A stretch of DNA of 64,000 nt from Rhodobacterales bacterium 52_120_T64 (GCA_002162875.1 MABA01000024.1:124001-188000); one strand, 5' to 3'. Shown: positions 28,183 through 36,814, counted from the first letter of the stretch. Made by a program: numbers and translations. The notes: a model not told the origin generated them from the letters alone.

Positions 28183-28940
28183 AGTCTGATGACAGAAATT
28201 AGGCGGCCGTAATCTGGTTCGGCTGCGTGGGTTGTACGCCGGTAGGAATAATATTTGTGCGGTGCGCTATAAGTGCACTCCCTAACCCAAGTGGCGGTTT
28301 TTATTTCAGCTGTACGTAGGCGATGTACTACAAGCGACGGCAGGTCGAACTGCATCTTGTCATCCTTACCATTAATAAAAAATCGCGTGTAGTCAGGGTT
28401 TTCGTCTGCGAAGGTTTCAAAAAACTCTTGGCCGACTTCATAGGCGGATTGGCTGATACATGGGCCGATGACGGCAGAGATGTTCTCGCGGTTTGCACCA
28501 AGGCGGATCATGGCTTCGATGGTGTTGTCGGTGATGCCGAAAATCGCGCCTTTCCAGCCTGCATGCGCGGCACCCACGACTTTGGCGACGGGATCAGAAA
28601 ATAGCACGGGCGCACAGTCGGCAGTCAGGATGCCTAGGCCGATACCTTTGGTTTTCGTCACCATGGCATCAGCGTTTGGGCGCTCGCCTGACCAATAAGG
28701 TTCGGTGACTGTGATAACCTCAGCCGAATGTACTTGGTGAAGTGACAACAGCGCGTTTGTGGGCAAGCCAGTAGCTTCTGCAACCCGTGCGCGGTTGGTC
28801 GACACAAGTTCGGTATCATCGGACGAACTCGTTCCGCAGTTTAGACCTGCATAAATGCCCGTAGAAATACCATGCTCGCGGGTGAAGAACCCGTGGATGG
28901 CTGGTTCAAGGGCAGGGTCACTCAGGTGGTTCAACATCAT
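28179..28940 (-). CDS. pgeF: Peptidoglycan editing factor / laccase-domain protein PgeF
   Basis: This protein of about 253 residues belongs to the YfiH/PgeF purine-nucleoside phosphorylase-like family. The metal ligands appear in LSLHQVHSAEV (His), LTADCAPVLF (Cys) and GAAHAGWKGAIFG (His). YfiH proteins correct mis-incorporated amino acids in peptidoglycan precursors; earlier annotation called them polyphenol oxidases. It starts within the last codons of the midA-like gene (about 20-base overlap). ATG at 28940 or the adjacent 28937 is chosen, and a longer frame to 29012 lies wholly inside midA. Confidence 0.88.
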   Translation of the reverse strand: MMLNHLSDPALEPAIHGFFTREHGISTGIYAGLNCGTSSSDDTELVSTNRARVAEATGLPTNALLSLHQVHSAEVITVTEPYWSGERPNADAMVTKTKGIGLGILTADCAPVLFSDPVAKVVGAAHAGWKGAIFGITDNTIEAMIRLGANRENISAVIGPCISQSAYEVGQEFFETFADENPDYTRFFINGKDDKMQFDLPSLVVHRLRTAEIKTATWVRECTYSAPHKYYSYRRTTHAAEPDYGRLISVIRL

Positions 28941-30006
28941 CTTCAAATCCAGGTGCAAGAGGTGAGTCTTTATGGACGATGGCCATAACCTTGAACAGCG
29001 TGCCCATTTCATCAGGATGCGTAAGACGGTGGTGGGCCGAGCCGATTTCTTCGACTATCTTTTGTTCGGCACCACCCGCAAGGGTTTGGGCGCGTTGGTT
29101 GATACCAATGCGTTGCAAGAATGTACCTTGAGGGGCGAGCCCTTCGGTTCGCGCCGCGCCGGCGGCACGAGCGATGGCGGCGAAGTTCACATGTGCCGTT
29201 ACGTCGGCTTCACCGTGCGGGTGATCTAGTTCGTTTACGGAATCGTGGTTTTGCACAGCTTGCAATGTATCACCGGCGCCGTCCCATTCACCGTAATCAA
29301 CGACCAATGCGGCGCCACCGTGTTTGGCGATGTGGTCACCAATGGTGGCAGCGATGTTTTCCGCAGCGTAGGAGACTTCGGCAAACAGGTTTTCTGGCAA
29401 ACCGGTGAAGAATTCGTCTAGGTCGGCGTTTGGAGTTGGGCGGCCAAGTGCATAGGCTAGGCCCTTGTCGCCATTTTCGATCAATCGTTCGCGCCAGCCA
29501 GCGTCGCTGGGGCTGAACTGGTGAATCGGCAGGGCATCGAAGAATTCATTCGCCACAAGGAATATTGGCAATTCAGGTAGCTCTTCGACGGAGTTCGCCC
29601 AATTGGGCGTCCCTTCCATTATCAAAGTTGCGGCTTGTTTGCGGCGCATTGCCGGGCTTGTTTCGACCAACCAGACTTCGGCGGACTCAAGGAACGATGG
29701 CATTGCTTGCGCGGTGCGCAGGATATCGGCCATTAGGGTGCCACGACCCGGGCCGAGTTCAACCAGAGCAAATTTGGCGGGGCGGCCTTGGTCTACCCAA
29801 GTTTGAATTAGCCACAGGGCCAACATCTCGCCAAACATTTGAGAGACCTCGGGCGAAGTGACAAAATCGCCATCAGGGCCAAATGGGTCGCGGTTGGTGT
29901 AATAGCCGTGTGCGGGATGGCTTAGACAGGTGTGCATGTATTCGGCGACGCTAATCGGACCAGCCTCGGAAATGCGGGATTTGAGGACATCAGTAAGTGC
30001 GGTCAT
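28918..30006 (-). CDS. MidA/NDUFAF7-like SAM-dependent methyltransferase
   Basis: This 362-residue member of the COG1565 family has SVAEYMHTCLSHPAHGYYTNRDPFGPDGDFVTSPEVSQMFGE at its N-terminus and the SAM site VELGPGRGTLMADILR. FLVANEFFDALPIHQF and ALVVDYGEWD follow. The mitochondrial homologue methylates an arginine of the complex I subunit NDUFS2; a similar role in bacterial complex I assembly is inferred. Its start overlaps the lgt stop (ATGA) and its end overlaps pgeF, so the three genes form a coupled operon. Confidence 0.9.
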   Translation of the reverse strand: MTALTDVLKSRISEAGPISVAEYMHTCLSHPAHGYYTNRDPFGPDGDFVTSPEVSQMFGEMLALWLIQTWVDQGRPAKFALVELGPGRGTLMADILRTAQAMPSFLESAEVWLVETSPAMRRKQAATLIMEGTPNWANSVEELPELPIFLVANEFFDALPIHQFSPSDAGWRERLIENGDKGLAYALGRPTPNADLDEFFTGLPENLFAEVSYAAENIAATIGDHIAKHGGAALVVDYGEWDGAGDTLQAVQNHDSVNELDHPHGEADVTAHVNFAAIARAAGAARTEGLAPQGTFLQRIGINQRAQTLAGGAEQKIVEEIGSAHHRLTHPDEMGTLFKVMAIVHKDSPLAPGFEDDVEPPE

Positions 30007-30878
30007 GTGCTTCTACGGCTCCAGAATATCAGGGCAATACCGATGAAAACCATCGGTAGCGAAAGGATTTGGCCTTGCGTTAGACCAGCGTTGCCTAGCG
30101 AAATGACATAGCCAAACGGGTTGTCCAACGAGACAAACTGTGCGTCGGCTTGGCGGAACAGTTCAACAAACATGCGTGCCAGACCGTACCCTAAGAAAAA
30201 CACACCGGTGATCATGCCGGGGAAGTGCAGGGCGCGAAATCGTGCGACTAGCCATAGGATTACGAAACCCAGCAGCAGGCCCTCTAATCCGGCTTCGTAT
30301 AGTTGGCTTGGGTGGCGTGTACAGACGAGAAGCCACGTATCGGGGCAGTCTGCGCCCGGAAATTCGACCCCCCAAGGTGCGGTTGTAGGGCGGCCCCAGA
30401 GTTCGGGGCGAATGAAATTGGCGATACGACCCAGAAAAAGACCGATGGGTGCGGCTACTGCGATGGCGTCTGCCACCGACCACAACGGGAGTTTATGGTG
30501 TCGTGAGTAAAGGACCGTTGCGACGATCACGCCAGCGAAGCCCCCGTGGAAGGACATTCCGCCTTGCCAGACTTTCAGAATTTCGGCTGGGTTGGCGAAG
30601 TAATATTCGGATTGGTAAAATAGTACGAACCCTAAACGACCGCCCAATACGACGCCGAGGATTAACCACGTTAACAGGTCTTCGGCTTTGTCCGCAGACA
30701 TCGGGGCGCCGGCTTTCCACATGGGTTCGCGTTTCATCAGGCGAACGATCACGCGCCAGCCGATAATCAATCCACCGATATATGCCAGCGCGTACCAGCG
30801 AAGGGCAAAATTGAATCCTAAGATGTCGAACGCGAAAATCTCGGGGTCGATGTTGGGGAATGGTAGGGCTAACAGCAT
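30003..30878 (-). CDS. lgt: Prolipoprotein diacylglyceryl transferase
   Basis: Lgt adds the diacylglyceryl group to the lipobox Cys of prolipoproteins in the inner membrane. The 291-residue protein has seven hydrophobic segments, GGRLGFVLFYQ, WQGGMSFHGGFAG and the signature GRIANFIRPELWGRPT, with CTRHPSQLYEAGLEG near the catalytic region. GGAGGATTCA precedes the ATG. It leads the lgt-midA-pgeF operon. Confidence 0.96.
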   Translation of the reverse strand: MLLALPFPNIDPEIFAFDILGFNFALRWYALAYIGGLIIGWRVIVRLMKREPMWKAGAPMSADKAEDLLTWLILGVVLGGRLGFVLFYQSEYYFANPAEILKVWQGGMSFHGGFAGVIVATVLYSRHHKLPLWSVADAIAVAAPIGLFLGRIANFIRPELWGRPTTAPWGVEFPGADCPDTWLLVCTRHPSQLYEAGLEGLLLGFVILWLVARFRALHFPGMITGVFFLGYGLARMFVELFRQADAQFVSLDNPFGYVISLGNAGLTQGQILSLPMVFIGIALIFWSRRST

Positions 30879-30991
30879 TGAATCCTCCGTTTGGTCGCAG
30901 ATTCCTGTTGGGGGCCGCTAAAGTCAAGGTGGTGCTTGGCAAAACCTTTGTGAAGGCCCATATAGAAAATATAGCAATGAAGGAGATCGCG

Positions 30992-31273
30992 ATGCAAAGC
31001 CGGAACCGTATTTTTGACGACATGTCTCAGTTGATGACCAATGCCATGGGCGTGGCTCAAGGTGCAAAGGACGAGGCAGAGACCGCCATGATGTCGATGA
31101 TTGACAGATGGCTCGCAGATCGTGATTTTGTGTCACGAGACGAGTTTGATGCCGTTCGCGAGATGGCTGCCAAGGCCCGCGAAGAAAACGCAGCTTTGCT
31201 AGCGCGAATCGAAGCTTTAGAGACAACACCGAAGCCTAAGCCCAAAACCAAGCGGCCACCTGCCAAGAAGTAA
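30992..31273 (+). CDS. UbiK/BMFP family accessory protein
   Basis: This is a 93-residue protein with an amphipathic start (QSRNRIFDDMSQLMTNAMGVAQGAKDEAET), a central RDFVSRDEFDAVREMAAKAREENAALLARIEALE coiled coil, and a Lys/Pro-rich tail (KPKPKTKRPPAKK). This is the BMFP (membrane fusogenic) layout. UbiK family members assist ubiquinone biosynthesis. AAGGAGAT precedes the ATG at 30992; longer in-frame starts overlap the divergent lgt. Confidence 0.85.
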   Translation: MQSRNRIFDDMSQLMTNAMGVAQGAKDEAETAMMSMIDRWLADRDFVSRDEFDAVREMAAKAREENAALLARIEALETTPKPKPKTKRPPAKK

Positions 31274-31469
31274 TCGACCACCTTTCCAGATTGAAGCTGC
31301 CTTGATAGCAAGATTTGGGCGGTTTTGTTGTGGATAACTGAAAAGTATTCCTTTACTAAATTCTGCTTTCCAGACACCATATATCGTATGGTACGCGGCA
31401 ATTTCCGCGACAAGTAGTATGATGGCCTGTTTTTGTGGATTTATCCCGATGGGCTGCAAGGGGGCCGAA

Positions 31470-31967
31470 ATGAATGCAGAAGAAATAACCACCGACGATT
31501 TTCACCCAATTGATATTGTCGAACATCTGGCGCATTTCCACGCATGGGATTTTGACCGGATTGAAGACAATCAGATCGCGGTGATTATTGATGGGGCATG
31601 GGCGAATTATGCTTTGTCGTTGGCGTGGCATCCACATGATGAAACTCTGCGGATGATTTGCACGTTTGATATGGATCCGCCCGAGGATCGACTGCCATTG
31701 CTTTACGATGTGTTGAACCGGACGAACGACAAGAACTGGTCAGGGGCATTCAGCCTATGGCGGGAGCAGTCGATGATGGTCTACCGTTATGGTTTGAACT
31801 TGACGGGTGGGGCGACAGCGTCGGCCGTGCAAATCGAAGATATTGTTGGTGCGGCAGTTGCAGCATGCGAGCGGTTCTATCCGGCGTTTCAATTGGTTTG
31901 TTGGGGCGATAGCACGCCTCAAGAAGCTATGTTGGTCGCGATGGAAGAGGCCTTTGGCCGCGCCTAA
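31470..31967 (+). CDS. YbjN domain-containing protein
   Basis: This 165-residue protein with the YbjN fold contains PIDIVEHLAHFHAWDFDRIEDNQIAVII, SLAWHPHDETLRMICTFDMDPP and GAFSLWREQSMMVYRYGLNL. These resemble type III secretion chaperone-like YbjN proteins conserved in Rhodobacteraceae. The function is unknown. AAGGGGG sits 5 bases before the ATG at 31470. It lies 34 bases upstream of proC and is probably co-transcribed with it. Confidence 0.82.
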   Translation: MNAEEITTDDFHPIDIVEHLAHFHAWDFDRIEDNQIAVIIDGAWANYALSLAWHPHDETLRMICTFDMDPPEDRLPLLYDVLNRTNDKNWSGAFSLWREQSMMVYRYGLNLTGGATASAVQIEDIVGAAVAACERFYPAFQLVCWGDSTPQEAMLVAMEEAFGRA

Positions 31968-32001
31968 ATAATTTGGCTGCGCATAAATCAAGGAGAGTTC
32001 G

Positions 32002-32823
32002 ATGTCACTAGAAACCATTAACCAGCGCGGGCTGGTTCTGCTGGGGTGCGGAAAAATGGGAACCGCTATGCTTGAGGGCTGGCTGGTGAACGGGGTTAAA
32101 CCCGCCTCGGTGACGATTATTGATCCGTATCCGTCTGAGCGGTTAATTGAATTGCAAGCCGGCGGTTTGCGCGTGAATGTAGATTTGCCGCCCTCGCCAG
32201 CGATTTGCATTCTGGCCGTGAAGCCGCAGATGATGGGCGAGGCTTTGCCGCAGATTAAAGCGCTGGGGAATGGCACAACCGTGTTTCTATCAATAGCCGC
32301 GGGTACGCCGATTTCTACGTTTGAGGGTATTTTGGGCGCCAAGACACCGATCATCCGCGCTATGCCTAATACACCGGCGGCTGTCGGTCGGGGAATAACG
32401 GCACTGATCGGGAATGCTCTGATCGACGACGCAGCGATGGGAATGGCCGAAGATTTGCTGCAAGCTGTAGGCCAGACCGTGCAGTTGGATGACGAGGGGC
32501 AGATGGATGCGGTTACGGCTGTTTCTGGCTCTGGTCCGGCGTACGTATTCCATCTGATCGAAACGCTGGCGGCAGCGGGTGTCGCCGAAGGGCTGCCTGT
32601 TGAAATGGCGATGCGGCTGGCGAAAGCCACAGTTGGCGGCGCTGGCGAATTGGCGGAGCGTGCGGCCGAGGATCCTTCAACGTTGCGTGTTAACGTAACC
32701 AGTCCCGGCGGAACGACGGCTGCTGCGTTGGGTGTTCTAATGGACGAAGACCGAGGATTTCCAACATTATTGCGCGAAGCAGTGAAGGCCGCGGCAGATC
32801 GGAGCCGGGAATTGCGGGGGTAA
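32002..32823 (+). CDS. proC: Pyrroline-5-carboxylate reductase
   Basis: ProC reduces pyrroline-5-carboxylate to proline with NAD(P)H. The 273-residue protein has the dinucleotide motif VLLGCGKMGTAMLEGWL, LAVKPQMM, IIRAMPNTPAAVGRG and the family signature VTAVSGSGPAYVFHLIE. The C-terminal LRVNVTSPGGTTAAAL completes the active site. Length is typical. AAGGAGAG precedes the ATG. Confidence 0.96.
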   Translation: MSLETINQRGLVLLGCGKMGTAMLEGWLVNGVKPASVTIIDPYPSERLIELQAGGLRVNVDLPPSPAICILAVKPQMMGEALPQIKALGNGTTVFLSIAAGTPISTFEGILGAKTPIIRAMPNTPAAVGRGITALIGNALIDDAAMGMAEDLLQAVGQTVQLDDEGQMDAVTAVSGSGPAYVFHLIETLAAAGVAEGLPVEMAMRLAKATVGGAGELAERAAEDPSTLRVNVTSPGGTTAAALGVLMDEDRGFPTLLREAVKAAADRSRELRG

Positions 32824-32826
32824 TTG

Positions 32827-32904
32827 CTGCAGTGCAGTATTGGGCGGTGGTTTTTGTGCACTGCACAATACGCTCTTGACATTTATTGTGCAGTGCACCA
32901 TATA
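32827..32904. promoter_or_regulatory. Phasin promoter with three PhaR-type operators
   Basis: CTGCAGTGCAG (32827-32837), TTGTGCACTGCACAA (32855-32869) and TTGTGCAGTGCACCA (32886-32900) share a TGC-N3-GCA core. The third lies between a -35 TTGACA (32876-32881) and a -10 near CATATA (32899-32904), so a bound repressor would block the promoter. TGC-rich sites of this kind are known for PhaR, the polyhydroxyalkanoate-sensing repressor of phasin genes. Confidence 0.75.
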
Positions 32905-32942
32905 GGGTTTATCGAAATACAAACTTCTATCCGGAGCCCATC

Positions 32943-33404
32943 ATGTTTGATCCTAAATCCTTCCCGTTCGATCTTGAGAAAATGACCGAATTTTTTAAGA
33001 CCAATGATTTCGCAAAAGCTTTTGCGGCACCAACAGTGCCCGGCGTTGATGCGGATGCCATTCTGGCTGCCCAGAAAAAGAATATGGCAACACTCGTAGC
33101 TGCTAACAAAGCTGCCGCCGCCGGTTATCAGGATCTGTTCGCCAAGCAGGTTGAAGTGTTCGAAGCAACACTGGCCGAAGCACAGAAACAGATTACTGAT
33201 TTCGATCCTTCCAAAGTGGATGCGGAAAGCGCAGCCGCACAGGGCGAAGTTGCCAAAGCCGCTTTCGACAAAGCACTGGGCAACATGACTGCGCTGGCTG
33301 AAGGTGCACAGAAAGCAAATGCTGAAGCGTTTGAAGTTGTTTCTGCAACCATCAAAGACTCGGTGGCCGAGCTTCAGGAAGTGTCAAAGACCTTCACTAA
33401 ATAA
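32943..33404 (+). CDS. phaP: Phasin family protein
   Basis: This 153-residue protein is rich in Ala, Glu and Lys and helical throughout, with no Cys. AAQKKNMATLVAANKAAAAGYQDLFAKQVEVFEATLAEAQ and later ALGNMTALAEGAQKANAEAFEVVSATI match the Phasin_2 family. Phasins coat polyhydroxyalkanoate granules. CGGAGC precedes the ATG at 32943. PhaR-type operators upstream and a strong terminator downstream mark a dedicated, regulated transcript. The synthase gene is not in the window. Confidence 0.9.
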   Translation: MFDPKSFPFDLEKMTEFFKTNDFAKAFAAPTVPGVDADAILAAQKKNMATLVAANKAAAAGYQDLFAKQVEVFEATLAEAQKQITDFDPSKVDAESAAAQGEVAKAAFDKALGNMTALAEGAQKANAEAFEVVSATIKDSVAELQEVSKTFTK

Positions 33405-33426
33405 ATTCAACTCCTCCCGTTGAATT

Positions 33427-33459
33427 AACCGCTTGCCCTTACCGGGTAGGCGGTTTTTT
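33427..33459 (+). terminator. Rho-independent terminator after phaP
   Basis: AACCGCTTGCCC (33427-33438) and GGGTAGGCGGTT (33444-33455) form a 12-bp stem with two wobble pairs and a 5-base loop. TTTTA follows. It lies 22 bases beyond the phasin stop. Confidence 0.92.
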
Positions 33460-33480
33460 ATTGCGCGAACGGAGGGCACT

Positions 33481-33819
33481 ATGGCTGACTTGGATTTTGA
33501 TACATTTCTGAAAACCGACATCCGCGTTGGGCGAGTTCTACGCGCAGAACCTTACCCCGAGGCGCGAAATCCCTCGATCAAGCTCTGGGTCGATTTCGGA
33601 GCTGAGATCGGTGTGAAGAAAACTTCGGCGCAGATCACGGTGCATTACACTCCGGAAGGACTGGTCGGGCGGATGGTGATAGGGGTTATCAATTTTCCGC
33701 CGCGTCAGATCGGCAAATTCATGTCTGAATTTCTGGTGCTGGGTGTGCCCGGTGCAGATGGCGGGATCGTGCTGCTAACCCCTGATCTGGATGTGCCAAT
33801 CGGCGGGCGGATGCATTAA
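33481..33819 (+). CDS. csaA: CsaA-like tRNA-binding protein
   Basis: This 112-residue OB-fold protein contains FDTFLKTDIRVGRVLRAEPYPEARNPSIKLWVDFG, INFPPRQIGKFMSEFLVLG and GGIVLLTPDLDVPIGGRMH. This is the tRNA-binding (MetRS C-terminal-like) domain of CsaA. CsaA is described as a secretion-related chaperone in some bacteria; here only tRNA/ligand binding can be inferred. GGAGGG precedes the ATG. It stops directly against the convergent tdk stop. Confidence 0.9.
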   Translation: MADLDFDTFLKTDIRVGRVLRAEPYPEARNPSIKLWVDFGAEIGVKKTSAQITVHYTPEGLVGRMVIGVINFPPRQIGKFMSEFLVLGVPGADGGIVLLTPDLDVPIGGRMH

Positions 33820-34398
33820 CTAATCGTTAACCGCCTCGCGCCAGTGACGGCGGCATAGGCTGACGTAGGTCTCGTTTCCACCGATCTGAACCTGCTCACC
33901 GACTGTTAACGTTTTGCCGTCTTGGTCCTGGCGAACCACCATCGTTGCTTTCTTGCCGCAGTGGCAGATGGTGCGTATCTCGCGCATTTCGTCAGCTAGG
34001 GCCAACAATGCCGCTGAACCCGGGAACAATTTTCCAAGAAAATCGACGCGCAGGCCATATGCCATCACAGGGATTTTCAGGTCGTCCACGATGCGGGCTA
34101 GTTGCCAAACCTGATCTTCGCTTAGGAATTGCGCCTCGTCTATCAGGATGCAAACGAAGGGGCCTTCGGCGCGCCGTGCCTCAACCATCGCAAACAGATC
34201 ACTCTCGGTTGTAAACATATCCGCGTCAGCTGTGATTCCGATACGACTACCAATCTGGCCCTGTCCAACACGGTCATCCAGGCGGGCGGTTAGCAAATAA
34301 GTATCCATCCCGCGCTCGCGGTAATTATGTGCGGCTTGCAAAAGGATCGTACTTTTGCCCGCGTTCATCGTGGAATAGTTAAAATATAGTTTAGCCAT
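33820..34398 (-). CDS. tdk: Thymidine kinase (type II)
   Basis: This 192-residue kinase salvages thymidine. It has the P-loop STMNAGKSTILLQ, ILIDEAQFLSEDQVWQL (Walker B and catalytic Glu region), and a zinc ribbon formed by TICHCGKKATMVVR and VSLCRRHW. All functional parts are present. The upstream gene is the ketoacyl synthase, whose stop lies 3 bases before this start. Confidence 0.95.
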   Translation of the reverse strand: MAKLYFNYSTMNAGKSTILLQAAHNYRERGMDTYLLTARLDDRVGQGQIGSRIGITADADMFTTESDLFAMVEARRAEGPFVCILIDEAQFLSEDQVWQLARIVDDLKIPVMAYGLRVDFLGKLFPGSAALLALADEMREIRTICHCGKKATMVVRQDQDGKTLTVGEQVQIGGNETYVSLCRRHWREAVND

Positions 34399-34401
34399 TG
34401 T

Positions 34402-35304
34402 TTAGCAGGACCGTTTTAGCAGGACAGAACCAACCGAATACCCCGCGCCGAAGGAACAAATCAAGCCCAGTTCGCCGTCTTTGATATCCTCGGAGTTCTG
34501 TGAGAAAGCGATGATCGAGCCGGCAGACGAAGTATTGGCGTAGTGTTGCAAAATATTGGGCTGCTCTTCCGGTTCGGGAATGCGGCCAAATACCTTACGC
34601 CCGTTTTGCATGAATTGCATATCGCGCCGATCTGCTACCCCATCGGGACCAGAGCGTCGCAGGAAACCATTGTTGTTGCGGATGTTGTTGGAAAACTGTG
34701 TCGGACACTTGATTGAATTGACTTCGAAATGCGCACCCGCGGCGTCTTCTTTGCGTTCGATGAGGGTTGCGGTGCAGACATCGCCGAAAATAAAGTGGCA
34801 ATCGCGGTCGCGCCATTCCAAAAGGCCGGAGCAAATCTCGGGGTTCACCACCAGGATTGAACGCGCGGAGCCAGATCTGATCATATCACTGGCGGCCTGT
34901 ATTCCGAACGTGGCAGAGGAACACGCAACAATCATATCAAAGCCGAAACCGCTAGTCCCCAATAAATCCTGAACTTCTATCGCAATGGCCCGGTACTCAC
35001 GTTCGAGGTTAGATGCCGCGACGATCACCGGGTCCACATCAGCCGCTGCCTTACCCGCCTGCGCCAGTACTTTGTTGCAAGCATCTGTGGCCATTTCGGC
35101 CATCACACCGGACTTATCGTCGGTGCGTTGCCGTAGGTGTGGGTGCATGACTGTCGGGTCCAAAACACCAGACTTATTAAGCACGTACCTTTGGTGAATT
35201 CCGCTGGCCGCCACAATAAAATCGGAACTGGAAGGCGCCATTTCAGTTGTGATGACTTCGGACGGAGTGAAAACTCCGGTACCTGACATGACGGGTTGAT
35301 GCAT
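34402..35304 (-). CDS. Ketoacyl-ACP synthase III-like protein with internal deletions
   Basis: This 300-residue protein resembles the beta-ketoacyl-ACP synthase III group found in Rhodobacteraceae, which from memory is about 370 residues. The nucleophile Cys128 (VACSSATFG) and the Asn of YANTSSAGS (residue 257) are present. The segment that should hold the catalytic His (a L-H-Q-A-N type motif) is absent, because NGRKVF (residue 239) runs straight into GRIPEPEEQPN. A second gap seems to lie near residue 21 (VITTE then MAPSSSDF). The frame is open and AGGAGC precedes the ATG. It may be inactive or repurposed. Confidence 0.75.
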   Translation of the reverse strand: MHQPVMSGTGVFTPSEVITTEMAPSSSDFIVAASGIHQRYVLNKSGVLDPTVMHPHLRQRTDDKSGVMAEMATDACNKVLAQAGKAAADVDPVIVAASNLEREYRAIAIEVQDLLGTSGFGFDMIVACSSATFGIQAASDMIRSGSARSILVVNPEICSGLLEWRDRDCHFIFGDVCTATLIERKEDAAGAHFEVNSIKCPTQFSNNIRNNNGFLRRSGPDGVADRRDMQFMQNGRKVFGRIPEPEEQPNILQHYANTSSAGSIIAFSQNSEDIKDGELGLICSFGAGYSVGSVLLKRSC

Positions 35305-35385
35305 AATAGGCTCCTGACAAATTTGGAAAGATTGAAACCTGCCGACCGCGACGGGTCAAGTGCTGACCAAGGGTTAACACCTAGT

Positions 35386-35853
35386 CTAGCGATAAAAAGT
35401 GTTGCCTCCGAAGGCGCCCAATCGTTTTAACGTTCCGAACCACCCTGGCGCCATTGAGCTTGCGTGGAAGAATAACGCGCCGCCGGTGATATCGCCGCCT
35501 CTATTCGTTAGTAAGGTGTATGCGGTGGCGTTTGCATTCGCGAGAGCCCGCGGTTCGTTATATGTCAATGAACTATTGCATCGGTAAGAGAATTGGCAGG
35601 AACCATTGTACCGCTGATCCACCACGCCGCATACTGTTGACGGGAACTGATGACTATTAACTCGGTTCAAGATGACCTCACCAACAGCACGCCGCCCAAC
35701 TTCGCCGGTGCCGCGAGCTTCGAAATACAACGCTTCAGCGAGGCAGGCCTGAGCGTTTGCGCCGTATCCGGTTGCAACTGGTTCGGACTTGGACCCACAG
35801 GCAACGAGCAACCCAAGGATGGGGCCTAGAATGAGCAATCGAAGTAAGTTCAT
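35386..35853 (-). CDS. SleB-like cell wall hydrolase lipoprotein
   Basis: This 155-residue protein starts with a lipoprotein signal (LLRLLILGPILGLLVACGS, lipobox LVAC). A Hydrolase_2/SleB domain follows: CLAEALYFEARGTGEVGRRAVGEVILNRVNS, with the catalytic Glu in ALYFEARGT. CGVVDQRYNGSCQFSYRC and ALFFHASSMAPGW complete it. It probably cleaves peptidoglycan at the outer-membrane face of the periplasm. It lies just upstream of the tRNA-Arg gene on the opposite strand. Confidence 0.88.
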   Translation of the reverse strand: MNLLRLLILGPILGLLVACGSKSEPVATGYGANAQACLAEALYFEARGTGEVGRRAVGEVILNRVNSHQFPSTVCGVVDQRYNGSCQFSYRCNSSLTYNEPRALANANATAYTLLTNRGGDITGGALFFHASSMAPGWFGTLKRLGAFGGNTFYR

Positions 35854-35965
35854 GTGGCGGTCCTGAAAGTATAAAGAAGATTGTAGCTAGTAATGTGGAA
35901 GATGTGAACGCTCATCGGCATTAGTGGTTGCTGCCATGGTGATATTCCGATTAATACGACCTAGC

Positions 35966-36042
35966 GGCCCCTTAGCTCAACTGGATAGAGCAGCTGACTT
36001 CTAATCAGCAGGTTGCAGGTTCGAGTCCTGCAGGGGTCACCA
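35966..36042 (+). tRNA. tRNA-Arg(TCT)
   Basis: A complete 77-base tRNA has an acceptor stem GGCCCCT/AGGGGTC, the D-arm TAGCTCAACTGGATAGAGCA, and anticodon loop CTTCTAA with anticodon TCT. The T-arm is GCAGGTTCGAGTCCTGC and the end is an encoded ACCA. Its 3' 49 bases (35994-36042) recur at 51956-52004, so this gene is the integration site of the downstream element. Its 3' half is now supplied by the element. Confidence 0.97.
35994..36042 (+). repeat. attL, 49-bp core repeat
   Basis: This is the left copy of the direct repeat. It begins with CTGACTTCTAATCAG of the anticodon arm and ends at the CCA of the tRNA, keeping the gene intact. Confidence 0.95.
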
Positions 36043-36089
36043 ATGAAATCAATGACTTAGATGGATTTTGGCACTTGCCTGATTTCGGC

Positions 36090-36110
36090 TGGCGAGCACA
36101 TGGCGAGCAC
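36090..36110 (+). repeat. Left arm-type repeats TGGCGAGCAC x2
   Basis: TGGCGAGCAC occurs at 36090-36099 and 36101-36110, separated by one A and starting 48 bases inside attL. The same doublet occurs twice beside attR. The placement suggests integrase arm-binding sites. Confidence 0.75.
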
Positions 36111-36327
36111 CGTGCACGATTTCGCGCTACCCGGCCGTACTTGAGGGCGTGAACAATCTAATAGCTATCATCACCCCGCGCCCCACGGAGTAGAGATAAC
36201 GTCGCCTCATAAAACGGACGGTGGATAATCCCTTGAAGGAAGAGGGCGGTTTTTCAGGAATGCCTGGGCGAAATCGTCCCGTTTGGCCGAGCTCATATAA
36301 AACAAAGTTGGAGCTATCCAAATATGT

Positions 36328-36434
36328 TGTAACATTTGTAACATTGTAACTATGTATATAACCTGTTGATATTATTATATATTTATACCTACTTTGTGTT
36401 ACAAAACATGTTACAAAAATTTGGACGTGTAACA
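36328..36434. repeat. Left cluster of TGTTACA/TGTAACA heptamers
   Basis: TGTAACA occurs at 36328-36334, 36337-36343 and 36428-36434, and TGTAACT at 36345-36351. The inverse TGTTACA occurs at 36397-36403 and 36409-36415. The cluster sits in very AT-rich DNA and mirrors a second cluster at 50302-50408. Confidence 0.65.
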
Positions 36435-36786
36435 GCTAAGTAATTGAAAATATACAATAATAATATTTGACATCAATAAATAGACCCCCCCATTTATCAG
36501 GCGCGCGGAAAAATCTAATTACCTGCGCCGGTCCCTGATCGTAGGGATCTCGACTTTTACCGCCCCCCCGGTCTCTCACAGAAACGTGACATAGCAACAA
36601 ATTAGCTGCTTGGCATTATAGCTTTAGCCGAAATTCCTTTGATGAATCGACCCAGTGCCGCTGAAACTGCCGCAGTCTTTGATTTCATGGTGCTGAACGC
36701 CCACAGAGTGCAGCCGGCAAAAAGAGGCATGCTGCGACTATGCCATGTCCATGTGGGGCACGGGGACTATTGGAAGTCAATGAAAT

Positions 36787-36814
36787 GCCCCGCACTAAAC
36801 TAATAGCGCGGGGC
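36787..36814 (-). terminator. GC-rich hairpin, possible terminator of the 36869 gene
   Basis: GCCCCGC (36787-36793) and GCGGGGC (36808-36814) pair, with inner CTA/TAG. On the minus strand it lies 55 bases beyond the stop of the gene at 36869 and is followed by ATTTCATT, a weak T-rich tail. Confidence 0.5.

Noticed and set aside
36127-36321. A 64-codon minus-strand frame in the element left end
   Set aside because: There is no ribosome site or domain, and it overlaps the AT-rich heptamer region only by its edge. It is probably chance.
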